Positions 25,726-33,262 of a stretch of DNA of 64,000 nucleotides are shown piece by piece. Under the pieces are notes generated by a model. It ran no database searches and had not been told where the DNA came from. It saw only the letters and a list, made by a program, of their open reading frames with translations. The stretch is from contig NZ_CAJULN010000001.1 in the NCBI RefSeq assembly GCF_910586915.1, positions 124,001-188,000 of the forward strand, written 5' to 3'. Each line of letters begins with the position of its first letter. The first letter of the stretch is position 1. A program made the position numbers and the translations under genes. Source of the stretch: an uncultured Bacteroides sp. (lineage in GTDB: Bacteria; Bacteroidota; Bacteroidia; Bacteroidales; Bacteroidaceae).

Positions 25726-27198
25726 ATGCGTCGCCGAATATTACTTACCCTATGTTTGCTATGCTGCTCTGTGTCTCAGTTGTTGGCACAGAGCGGCAAC
25801 TTGTCCGAAGCTGAGGAGTTTGCTGCTTTCCGCCGCGAATTGCAAAACGAATTTGATGACTTCCGCAAGGAAATCAATGCAGAATACGTGCGCTTCCTGA
25901 GCAACGCATGGGAAGAATTCCGCTTGTCGGCAGCAAGAACCCCCGACGAGGTTCCGAAGCCGCCGGTCCCCGGTATTTCGCAAGAGCAGAAGAGCATCCG
26001 GAAGCAAATCGACGTGCCCGACGAAAGAGTGGAAAAACCTGTCCGAAAACTGCCGGAGAGAGACAAGACGGAAGAGAGGAACCTCATCAGAAACTCGTTG
26101 GGGCAGAAAGGCGACTCGCTGCTATGTGAATATTTCGGTGCCCGGCTGCAACTGCGCTATCAGCACAAACAGTTTTTCTTGTCGGGCATTGCGGAGAAAT
26201 CTATCGGTAGCTTGTGGAAAGACCTGGCCGACAGCCGTTTCTCCATGCTGTTGGCGGATATGCTGCGCTATAAAGAAGAAATGCAGATGAACGACTGGGC
26301 TTATTTCTTGCTGACGGAAAAGGTGGCGGCCCGGCTCTCTACCCTGCATAGCGAAGACTGCCGGACGGTGTTTCAGCATTTCTTCTTGGTACAGTCCGGC
26401 TACGACGCACGTTTGGCAAGGACGGAGCAGACTTTGGTGCTGCTGCTCCCCATTCGGGAAAAGGTGTACAACCGTCCCTATCTGGCGCTCGACGGGAAAT
26501 CATATTACATCATTTCGAAAAAGAAACTCAAACAAAAGGCTGGTATATCCACCTACCGACTGCCGGACAAACTGGTGCAGCGTCCTTACTTTTCGCTGGC
26601 GATGGATAAAGACTTGCGGTTGCCGGTACAACCTAAACCGTTTTGCATAAAAGATGGCAAGCTGGAAGTGAAAGGAGAGGTAAACGCCAACAAGATACGG
26701 TTCTATCGCGAATACCTGTCGTGCGAACTCACCGTACACGCCCGCGCCGTGCTCGAAAGCCGATTGGCAAAGCAGGTGCTCGGTTCGCTTTCTGCCCAGT
26801 TGCAGGGAAAGCCGCGCATGGAAGCGCTCAACCTGTTGCTTTCGTGGGTGCAGAACGGGTTTAATTATCAGACGGATGACGAGCAGTTCGGCTACGAGAA
26901 ACCCTTCTTCATCGAAGAGATTTTTTACTACCCTGCCTGCGATTGCGAAGACCGGTCAATACTCTTTGCTTATCTTGCAGGCAGGCTTTTCAAGCAAGAG
27001 GTCGTGTTGCTCGATTACCCCGGGCACATAGCTACCGCCGTCTGCCTGGATAAAGCGGATGCGGAAGCCACAGACGGCACTTACATCGTGCTGAAAGATA
27101 AGAAATACATCGTGTGCGACCCTACTTACATCAACTCATCGGCCGGACAAGCAATGCCCGCATACAGGAATAGCCGCTTCAAAGTAATCAAGTTATGA
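25726..27198 (+). CDS. Secreted transglutaminase-like cysteine protein
   Basis: A 490-residue exported protein. A signal peptide ends at LLAQ (about residue 22). Residues ~28-70 are a charged, probably coiled-coil helix (AAFRRELQNEFDDFRKEINA), followed by a Pro-rich stretch. The C-terminal ~130 residues have the transglutaminase-like triad in order: Cys407 in ACDCEDRS, His434 in YPGHIATAV and Asp465 in VCDPTYI. This fold includes peptidases, amidases and crosslinkers. The middle 250 residues are unassigned. The stop codon overlaps the start of the sigma-like gene by four bases, so expression is coupled. It is likely the enzyme of the operon, acting on protein or peptide in the periplasm or at the surface. 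Confidence 0.82.
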   Translation: MRRRILLTLCLLCCSVSQLLAQSGNLSEAEEFAAFRRELQNEFDDFRKEINAEYVRFLSNAWEEFRLSAARTPDEVPKPPVPGISQEQKSIRKQIDVPDERVEKPVRKLPERDKTEERNLIRNSLGQKGDSLLCEYFGARLQLRYQHKQFFLSGIAEKSIGSLWKDLADSRFSMLLADMLRYKEEMQMNDWAYFLLTEKVAARLSTLHSEDCRTVFQHFFLVQSGYDARLARTEQTLVLLLPIREKVYNRPYLALDGKSYYIISKKKLKQKAGISTYRLPDKLVQRPYFSLAMDKDLRLPVQPKPFCIKDGKLEVKGEVNANKIRFYREYLSCELTVHARAVLESRLAKQVLGSLSAQLQGKPRMEALNLLLSWVQNGFNYQTDDEQFGYEKPFFIEEIFYYPACDCEDRSILFAYLAGRLFKQEVVLLDYPGHIATAVCLDKADAEATDGTYIVLKDKKYIVCDPTYINSSAGQAMPAYRNSRFKVIKL

Positions 27199-28388
27199 CA
27201 GGCGAACTGCTGATAGAAGAAATCATAACGAAGGAATGCGAACGCTACGAACTCGAAAAAAGCGGTTTCATAGCCAACCGGCACGCTGCTATCGAGGAGT
27301 TGCTGGTTGCGCACGATGAATTTCTGCCTGCTGTCTGTTCGCCGGAAGAGTTTGCCGACCGGAAGCGGAGGTTGCTCGACGAATGGTATTCGCAGCAAGG
27401 ATTTTCCGCTTTTTTCTGTCGGCAGGCGGAAAAAGGGAAAATGGCGGGAATGGTGAAACGTTTGATGATGAACGCTTTGTCTCATATACGAAGAAAACAG
27501 ACGGAAGCCACGGTAGACGATGAACTGAAACTGGAAGAGGGGCGGACAGTGGCTTTTAAACTTTCATCGGGATTGTTTGCCGAACTATATCCGGAGCTCT
27601 GCCGCAATGGGAGGATGTACGCTTCGCCTTGCCGGCTGGAAGAGGCGTGTATCTGTCGTATTCGTGCGATGTTTCCTTTGGACTATCTGTTGCTATACAA
27701 GCGTCTTTGCGTGAGGGACAGCGAATTTTGGGAGGAGATATGGAGAGTGTTGCATCGCTTTGTACGTTTTTTGGTAGTGGAGAAAAAACGGGCGGACGAC
27801 GAAGAAACGGTGAAAGAAGTCTGTATGGAAACCATACTTTCTGTGCAGGAGCAGTTGGACAAAGGAAGGCTGGCGCCGATTGCATCGGCAAGTCATCTGC
27901 TCCACTCGCTGCACATGACAGGGCGGAATAAGTTTCGCGAATGGCTTCGTGCCGAAGAGAAAAAGCAAGAAGAGACGCTGGCGGAAGAAGACCATATGTG
28001 CTGGCAGAACGGGCAGTACGAGGATATGATAGTGATGGACCGTAGCATGAGCGGACATTTCGATTACTTGCTGGAGACGGACGAGAAGAACGAATACGAA
28101 CTGTGCTGTGCGCTGGCAGATGTGCTGAACTACGGCGACGGCGAGGTGTATCACTCATTGGTGGAGGGAATGCAGGAAACGGTGCAGGCAATCACCATGC
28201 TTTATGTGGAGAACAAGAGGTATGAGGAGATAGCGTTGATACTCTATGGAAAGGCTGACAGCAAACAGTTGGCTAATCTGCGTAAACTGGTCAGCCGTGG
28301 CAAGGAATATTTGAAAAAGAGAATGGCAAATCTGATTGTGGATTATAAACGGAAAGGGGCAGTTCCTTTGGTTGCCGGAGAGGAGTAG
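27195..28388 (+). CDS. Divergent sigma-70-like protein with N-terminal extension
   Basis: A 397-residue cytoplasmic protein, twice the length of an ECF factor. Residues ~165-255 match sigma region 2, with EETVKEVCMETILSVQEQ and then HLLHSLHMTGRNKFREWLR. Residues ~325-380 match region 4, with ITMLYVENKRYEEIALILYG and then LANLRKLVSRGKEYLKKR. The first ~160 residues are extra; a stretch near 85-110 (MVKRLMMNALSHIRRKQ) looks like a second, partial copy of the region 2 end. It overlaps the transglutaminase gene and is followed after four bases by a zinc-finger anti-sigma-like gene. Likely self-regulator of this operon. Confidence 0.75.
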   Translation: MTGELLIEEIITKECERYELEKSGFIANRHAAIEELLVAHDEFLPAVCSPEEFADRKRRLLDEWYSQQGFSAFFCRQAEKGKMAGMVKRLMMNALSHIRRKQTEATVDDELKLEEGRTVAFKLSSGLFAELYPELCRNGRMYASPCRLEEACICRIRAMFPLDYLLLYKRLCVRDSEFWEEIWRVLHRFVRFLVVEKKRADDEETVKEVCMETILSVQEQLDKGRLAPIASASHLLHSLHMTGRNKFREWLRAEEKKQEETLAEEDHMCWQNGQYEDMIVMDRSMSGHFDYLLETDEKNEYELCCALADVLNYGDGEVYHSLVEGMQETVQAITMLYVENKRYEEIALILYGKADSKQLANLRKLVSRGKEYLKKRMANLIVDYKRKGAVPLVAGEE

Positions 28389-28392
28389 AAGC

Positions 28393-28791
28393 ATGGAAAA
28401 GAAGTGTCGATACAAGCATTCCGATATCTGGCTGTATGTGCAGAACCGGATGAGCAGGGAAGAGGAGACGGAGTTTCAGTACCATCTGATGCATTGCCGC
28501 GTGTGTTGCGAAGACCTGGCGCATACCCGTTGCATGATACGCGCCATCGGAAAGAAACAACAACGCGTACCGTCGTTTCGCGGCTGGATTATAGCCGCTT
28601 CACTTACTTGCCTGGCAAGCGGAACCGCTGCCTATTGGTATCATCAGGCAGCGGGTGGAGATGCGGACGCCGTTTCTCCCGGCAATGTATATGAATGGCG
28701 GATAGATCCGCCGGTTGTACATGATAGCAGAGACAGTGTGGCTGTTGTTCGCGATTCCTGTCTCAACGATAGTGGGCTTAGGGATGAATAG
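28393..28791 (+). CDS. Zinc-finger (ZAS-type) anti-sigma-like membrane protein
   Basis: A 132-residue single-pass membrane protein. The N-terminal part has the His-x3-Cys-x2-Cys arrangement of ZAS anti-sigma factors: His31, Cys35 and Cys38 in YHLMHCRVCCEDL. One transmembrane helix spans ~64-82 (GWIIAASLTCLASGTAAYW). The ~50-residue exterior tail is short and acidic. The start at 28393 is chosen over an upstream in-frame ATG at 28336 because it lies four bases after the sigma-like stop and gives a zinc finger at the usual distance from the N-terminus. Its 3' end overlaps the converging dusB gene by 14 bases. Confidence 0.8.
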   Translation: MEKKCRYKHSDIWLYVQNRMSREEETEFQYHLMHCRVCCEDLAHTRCMIRAIGKKQQRVPSFRGWIIAASLTCLASGTAAYWYHQAAGGDADAVSPGNVYEWRIDPPVVHDSRDSVAVVRDSCLNDSGLRDE

Positions 28792-29770
28792 GTAATTGTC
28801 CGGCACATATCTCGTCGAATATCCGAAACAGCTCTTCCTTTGTCTCTGCCCGCAGCATCGCAATGCGCGTATTGCGGAAGTTGGGGATTCCCTTGAACAG
28901 AGGGCTGGCTGCCAAGTGGCGGCGTACGTGCAGGATACCTCGGCGTTCGTCGAGCAGGTTCACGCTGTCGGTCACTTCCTGGCGGAGCACGTCCATGCAC
29001 CATTCAAAACTCAACGGCGGTAGCTCTTCCCCCGTTTCCAGGTAATGTTTCACTTCTTTAAATATCCACGGGCGTCCGAAGCTGGCACGCCCAATCATCA
29101 CAGCATCCACACCATAACGGTCGAAGCACTCCTTGCAGCGTTGAGGAGTGGTCACATCGCCGTTGCCAATGATTGGGATATGCATACGGGGATTGTTTTT
29201 CACTTCTCCTATCAGCGTCCAATCTGCCTCGCCGGTGTACATTTGCGCACGGGTACGACCATGTATGGTTAGAGCCGCGATACCGCAGTCCTGCAACTGT
29301 TCGGCCAGTTCGACGATGATTTTGCTGTTTGCGTCCCATCCCAGACGGGTTTTCACGGTGACGGGGATGTTCACCGCATCGACTACGGCGCGCGTGATTT
29401 CCAGCATCTTGGGGATGTTCTGCAACATTCCCGCTCCTGCTCCTTTGCCTGCCACCCGCTTCACGGGGCAGCCGAAGTTGATGTCGAGGATGTCCGGTCG
29501 TGCCTCTTCCACGATTTTGGCTGCTTCCACCATCGTCTCCGTATCCTTGCCGTATATCTGGATGGCGACAGGGCGCTCCTCGTCGCTGATGCTCAACTTC
29601 TGTGCCGTCTTGCTGACGGCGCGAATCAGCGCATCGCTCGATACGAACTCTGTATATACCATGTCTGCGCCGAACTTCTTGCACATCAGGCGGAAAGCAG
29701 GGTCGGTCACGTCCTCCATCGGAGCGAGCAGGATGGGTTGTTCTCCCAATTCTATGGAACCAATCTTCAT
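28778..29770 (-). CDS. dusB: tRNA-dihydrouridine synthase
   Basis: A 330-residue FMN-dependent enzyme that reduces uridine to dihydrouridine in the tRNA D-arm. The TIM barrel opens with LGEQPILLAPMEDVTDPAF and continues with DINFGCPVKRVAGKGAGAG, which contains the catalytic Cys. ALTIHGRTRAQMYTG and IIGNGDVTT match the FMN phosphate-binding region. Length and motifs fit the DusB group. It converges on the anti-sigma-like gene and diverges from the U32 peptidase. Confidence 0.94.
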   Translation of the reverse strand: MKIGSIELGEQPILLAPMEDVTDPAFRLMCKKFGADMVYTEFVSSDALIRAVSKTAQKLSISDEERPVAIQIYGKDTETMVEAAKIVEEARPDILDINFGCPVKRVAGKGAGAGMLQNIPKMLEITRAVVDAVNIPVTVKTRLGWDANSKIIVELAEQLQDCGIAALTIHGRTRAQMYTGEADWTLIGEVKNNPRMHIPIIGNGDVTTPQRCKECFDRYGVDAVMIGRASFGRPWIFKEVKHYLETGEELPPLSFEWCMDVLRQEVTDSVNLLDERRGILHVRRHLAASPLFKGIPNFRNTRIAMLRAETKEELFRIFDEICAGQLPIHP

Positions 29771-29823
29771 ATATGTTTTTGATATTTACCGGTTATGATT
29801 GAAGTAACTTCATCTTTTCGCTG

Positions 29824-29851
29824 CAAAAATACGGAAAAAAGCCTACCTTTG
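29824..29851. promoter_or_regulatory. Divergent promoter between dusB and the U32 peptidase
   Basis: On the plus strand TACCTTTG lies at 29844-29851. On the minus strand TATTTTTG lies at 29824-29831. Each is a full match to the -7 consensus and sits 40-55 bases from its gene. The -33 elements are weak. Confidence 0.55.
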
Positions 29852-29893
29852 TACGCATTCATTTGATTAACTGATACAAATAAGTATGATTCT

Positions 29894-31183
29894 ATGAGTC
29901 TTAGTTTGAAAGATTTTGAAATCATGGCCCCTGTGGGTTCGCGCGAGTCTCTGGCTGCGGCGATTCAGGCAGGCGCCGATTCTATCTATTTCGGAATAGA
30001 GAACCTGAATATGCGTGCCCGTTCTGCCAACACGTTCACGATTGACGATTTGCGGGAGATAGCCCGTACGTGCGACGAGCACGGGATGAAGAGCTATCTG
30101 ACGGTCAACACCATTATCTACGATAAGGACATCCCGCTGATGCATACCATTGTCGATGCGGCGAAGGAAGCGGGAATTTCGGCTGTGATTGCCGCCGATG
30201 TAGCGGTGATGGACTATGCCCGCCGGATAGGGCAGGAGGTGCACCTTTCCACCCAGTTGAATATTTCCAATGCGGAAGCGTTGAAATTCTATGCGCAGTT
30301 TGCCGATGTAGTGGTGCTGGCGCGCGAACTGAACTTGGAGCAGGTGGCGGAGATTTACCGTCAAATACAGGAAGAACACATCTGCGGTCCGAGCGGCGAG
30401 CAGATACGCATCGAGATGTTCTGTCACGGTGCGCTTTGCATGGCTGTTTCGGGCAAATGTTACCTTTCCCTGCACGAGATGAACCATTCTGCCAACCGGG
30501 GCGCCTGTATGCAGGTGTGCCGCCGTTCGTACACTGTCCGCGACAAGGAGACGGAGGTGGAACTGGATGTCGACAACGAATATATCATGTCGCCCAAAGA
30601 CTTGAAAACCATCCATTTCATGAACAAGATGATGGATGCTGGCGTACGCGTGTTCAAGATTGAAGGCCGTGCCCGCGGTCCCGAGTATGTGCGTACGGTG
30701 GTGGAATGCTATAAGGAAGCCATCAAAGCCTACCTCGAAGATACGTTCACCGACGAGAAGATTGCCTGTTGGGATGAACGGCTGAAAACTGTCTTCAACC
30801 GTGGATTCTGGGACGGTTACTACCTCGGTCAGCGTCTTGGCGAATGGACGCGCAACTACGGCTCGGCAGCAACCGAACGCAAAATATATGTCGGCAAAGG
30901 TGTGAAATATTTCTCCAACATCGGAGTTTCCGAATTTCTGGTCGAAGCGGCGGAAGTCAGCGTGGGCGACAAGTTGCTCATTACAGGGCCTACCACCGGC
31001 GCAGTGTTTACAACATTGGAAGAGGCGCGTGTCGATCTTAAACCCGTGCAGACCGTCAGAAAAGGAGAACACTTCTCCATGAAATCGGATAAGATACGCC
31101 CCAGCGACAAACTGTATAAACTGGTATCCACCGAAGAATTGAAGAAATTCAAAGGGCTGGACATCGAACAAAAAAGAGGATAA
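29894..31183 (+). CDS. U32-family peptidase (TrhP/YegQ-like)
   Basis: A 429-residue protein of the U32 family. The signature is visible around residues 175-215: EMFCHGALCMAVSGKCYLS followed by NRGACMQVCRRSY, which includes the Cys residues conserved in the RNA-hydroxylating members. Some U32 proteins make 5-hydroxyuridine at tRNA position 34; others are called collagenases. The former role is more likely for a housekeeping neighbour of dusB. The thioesterase gene follows after three bases and dprA overlaps that one, so the three form an operon. Confidence 0.9.
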   Translation: MSLSLKDFEIMAPVGSRESLAAAIQAGADSIYFGIENLNMRARSANTFTIDDLREIARTCDEHGMKSYLTVNTIIYDKDIPLMHTIVDAAKEAGISAVIAADVAVMDYARRIGQEVHLSTQLNISNAEALKFYAQFADVVVLARELNLEQVAEIYRQIQEEHICGPSGEQIRIEMFCHGALCMAVSGKCYLSLHEMNHSANRGACMQVCRRSYTVRDKETEVELDVDNEYIMSPKDLKTIHFMNKMMDAGVRVFKIEGRARGPEYVRTVVECYKEAIKAYLEDTFTDEKIACWDERLKTVFNRGFWDGYYLGQRLGEWTRNYGSAATERKIYVGKGVKYFSNIGVSEFLVEAAEVSVGDKLLITGPTTGAVFTTLEEARVDLKPVQTVRKGEHFSMKSDKIRPSDKLYKLVSTEELKKFKGLDIEQKRG

Positions 31184-31186
31184 ACG

Positions 31187-31591
31187 ATGGCACACTATAT
31201 CTATGAATTGGAAATGAAGGTGCGCGACTATGAATGCGACCTGCAAGGTATCGTCAACAATGCCAATTACCAGCATTACCTGGAGCATACCCGCCACGAA
31301 TTTCTGACTTCGGTAGGCGTGAGTTTTGCCGCGCTCCACACACAGGGCGTAGACCCGGTGGTGGCGCGTATCAGTATGGCTTTCAAAACTCCGTTGAAGA
31401 GTGGCGACGAATTTGTATCCAAGCTATATATGAAGAAAGAGGGTATCAAGTACGTATTCTACCAGGATATCTTCCGCAAAAGTGATAATAAAGTAGTAGT
31501 GAAATCCACTGTTGAGACGGTATGTGTAGTGAACGGACGGTTGAGTGACAGCGAATTGTTTGACAACGTCTTTGCTCCCTACCTCACATGA
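31187..31591 (+). CDS. Acyl-CoA thioesterase (hot-dog fold, YbgC/4HBT type)
   Basis: A 134-residue hot-dog protein. The catalytic pattern is YECDLQGIVNNANYQHYLEH near residues 14-33, where the Asp of CDLQG is the expected active residue. ARISMAFKTPLKSGD lies further on. It begins three bases after the U32 gene, and its last four bases overlap the dprA start. The acyl substrate cannot be told from the sequence. Confidence 0.88.
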   Translation: MAHYIYELEMKVRDYECDLQGIVNNANYQHYLEHTRHEFLTSVGVSFAALHTQGVDPVVARISMAFKTPLKSGDEFVSKLYMKKEGIKYVFYQDIFRKSDNKVVVKSTVETVCVVNGRLSDSELFDNVFAPYLT

Positions 31592-32709
31592 ACAGCTCCG
31601 AAAAAGAACAGATTTACAGCATCGCCCTGACGCTGGTGCCCGGCGTCGGGCACATCGGGGCGAAGCATCTGGTGAGCGGAATGGGCAGTGCCGTCGATGT
31701 ATTCCGTTTGCGCAAGGAATTGCCGGAGCGTATTCCCGGAGTAAACCGCCGGGTAGTGGAGGCACTGGACTGTCCGCAAGCCATCGCCCGTGCCGAACAG
31801 GAATACGAATTTGTCCGTAAGAACCGGATTTCATGTCTGACTTTTCACGACGAGGCTTATCCTTCCCGTATGCGGGAGTGCGAAGATGCTCCCATCGTAC
31901 TTTTCTTTAAAGGCAATGCCGATTTAAACTCCTTCCGTATTATCAATGTAGTAGGTACCCGCCATGCTACGGAGTATGGTACCCGTATCTGTGCCGCTTT
32001 CTTGCATGAGTTGAAGGCGCTTTGCCCCGATGTGTTGGTTGTCAGCGGACTTGCCTACGGGATTGATATTCATGCACACCGCGAAGCGCTTGCCAATAAA
32101 CTTCCTACGGTGGCTGTCTTGGCACACGGCTTAGACCGCATCTATCCCTCTGTCCATCGGAAAACGGCTGTTGATATGCTTGAAGAGGGCGGATTGCTCA
32201 CCGAGTTCATGTCCGGTACAGCTCCCGATCGGCATAACTTTGTCAGCCGTAACCGCATCGTTGCCGGTATGTGCGATGCTACCATAGTCGTTGAGTCGGC
32301 AGAGAAAGGCGGCTCGCTGATTACTGCCGAACTTGCCGAAAGCTATCATCGCGATTGCTTTGCCTTCCCCGGGCGTGCGGACGATGAATGTTCGGCGGGC
32401 TGCAACCGGCTGATTCGCGACAATAAAGCCGCTTTGCTTCTCTCCGCCGCCGACCTGGTGAATGCGATGGGGTGGAATTCTCCTGCCTCTTCTTCGGCAA
32501 AAGTAAATGTGCAGCGCAGCCTTTTCCTCGAACTCTCTGAGGAAGAACAGAGGGTAGTCGCCATCTTGGAGAAACGCGGCAGTCTGCAAATCAACACTTT
32601 GGTCGTGGAAACGAATATCCCCGTGCACAAAATGAATGCGATTCTTTTTGAATTGGAAATGAAAGGGGTGGTGCGTACGATGGCGGGAGGAATGTATCAG
32701 CTATTGTAG
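31588..32709 (+). CDS. dprA: DNA-processing protein DprA
   Basis: A 373-residue single-strand DNA-binding protein that loads RecA during uptake or recombination. The N-terminal helical region (ALTLVPGVGHIGAKHLV) precedes the Rossmann-like core with VVGTRHATEYGTRIC and VVSGLAYGIDIHAHREAL, then SRNRIVAGMCDATIVVES and FAFPGRADDECSAGCNRLI. A C-terminal winged helix (LQINTLVVETNIPVHKMNAIL) is present, as in full-length DprA. Length is normal. Translation is coupled to the thioesterase gene. Confidence 0.96.
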   Translation: MNSSEKEQIYSIALTLVPGVGHIGAKHLVSGMGSAVDVFRLRKELPERIPGVNRRVVEALDCPQAIARAEQEYEFVRKNRISCLTFHDEAYPSRMRECEDAPIVLFFKGNADLNSFRIINVVGTRHATEYGTRICAAFLHELKALCPDVLVVSGLAYGIDIHAHREALANKLPTVAVLAHGLDRIYPSVHRKTAVDMLEEGGLLTEFMSGTAPDRHNFVSRNRIVAGMCDATIVVESAEKGGSLITAELAESYHRDCFAFPGRADDECSAGCNRLIRDNKAALLLSAADLVNAMGWNSPASSSAKVNVQRSLFLELSEEEQRVVAILEKRGSLQINTLVVETNIPVHKMNAILFELEMKGVVRTMAGGMYQLL

Positions 32710-32753
32710 GATGTTTACAGGTGGGTACGCGGGTACAAAAAGCGGGCAGGCAT

Positions 32754-32818
32754 AAAAAAAGGAGCAACGCCTTGCTCCAACCTTTGTTAACCTTAAATCT
32801 AATACTATGAAAAAAATC
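32754..32818 (-). ncRNA. Small RNA gene, copy 2
   Basis: A second copy of the small RNA at 8189-8251, on the same strand. About 60 bases are identical, from the CATAGTATTAG start region through the terminator hairpin (GGAGCAA/TTGCTCC, 32761-32778) and the U-run. The start-proximal bases and promoter spacer diverge from copy 1, while the boxes stay in place. It lies antisense to no gene, just past the dprA stop, and could also serve to end minus-strand transcripts. Confidence 0.75.
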
Positions 32819-32824
32819 ACATCA

Positions 32825-32856
32825 CAAATATAGAGTTTCATAGCATTTCCTCCAAA
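32825..32856 (-). promoter_or_regulatory. Promoter of small RNA copy 2
   Basis: On the minus strand TTTG (32853-32856), 20 nt, then TATATTTG (32825-32832). This is a perfect Bacteroides-type promoter placed as in copy 1. Confidence 0.72.
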
Positions 32857-32859
32857 AGA

Positions 32860-33262
32860 AGTATCCTATATTTGCTTTTCTTTTACTTTCTTTCATGGTT
32901 TTTTGCGATTATGTGTCAAAATGGTATTGGCGGGATTAATCATTCCATGAAATTGCCCCCTGTCAAGGCCATCAATTATCAGAGTGAAAAGGAGTGAGTT
33001 TTACTAATTGAGGATTCTCTTCCTTGTCCATGATTGTTGCATAAAAAGTGTCAGGTTCTGCAGATGCACTAAATCTAAAATGCAGCACAACCTTTAATAA
33101 ATAATAAAAGGAAAGGGAACAGTGCAAAATTTACTTCTGTTATGATATAAAACATATGTTTTGCTTGTTATAATAATGAGTTTTTCTAACTATATGTTAA
33201 TTCAATTCACTATATTTGTGTATGTGAAGTTAACCGAAAAAATAATTCTTTTATTATTGACT
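32860..33262. other. Gene-free region before the oxaloacetate-decarboxylase-like gene
   Basis: About 400 AT-rich bases with no convincing gene, repeat or hairpin. A TATATTTG box at 33211-33218 is in the right place to start the gene at 33263, though its -33 element is weak. An upstream in-frame start at 33161 is less likely because it would add a hydrophobic extension absent from the family. Confidence 0.5.

Noticed and set aside
29867..31339. 490-residue minus-strand frame across the U32 and thioesterase genes
   Set aside because: Antisense shadow spanning two well-recognised genes.
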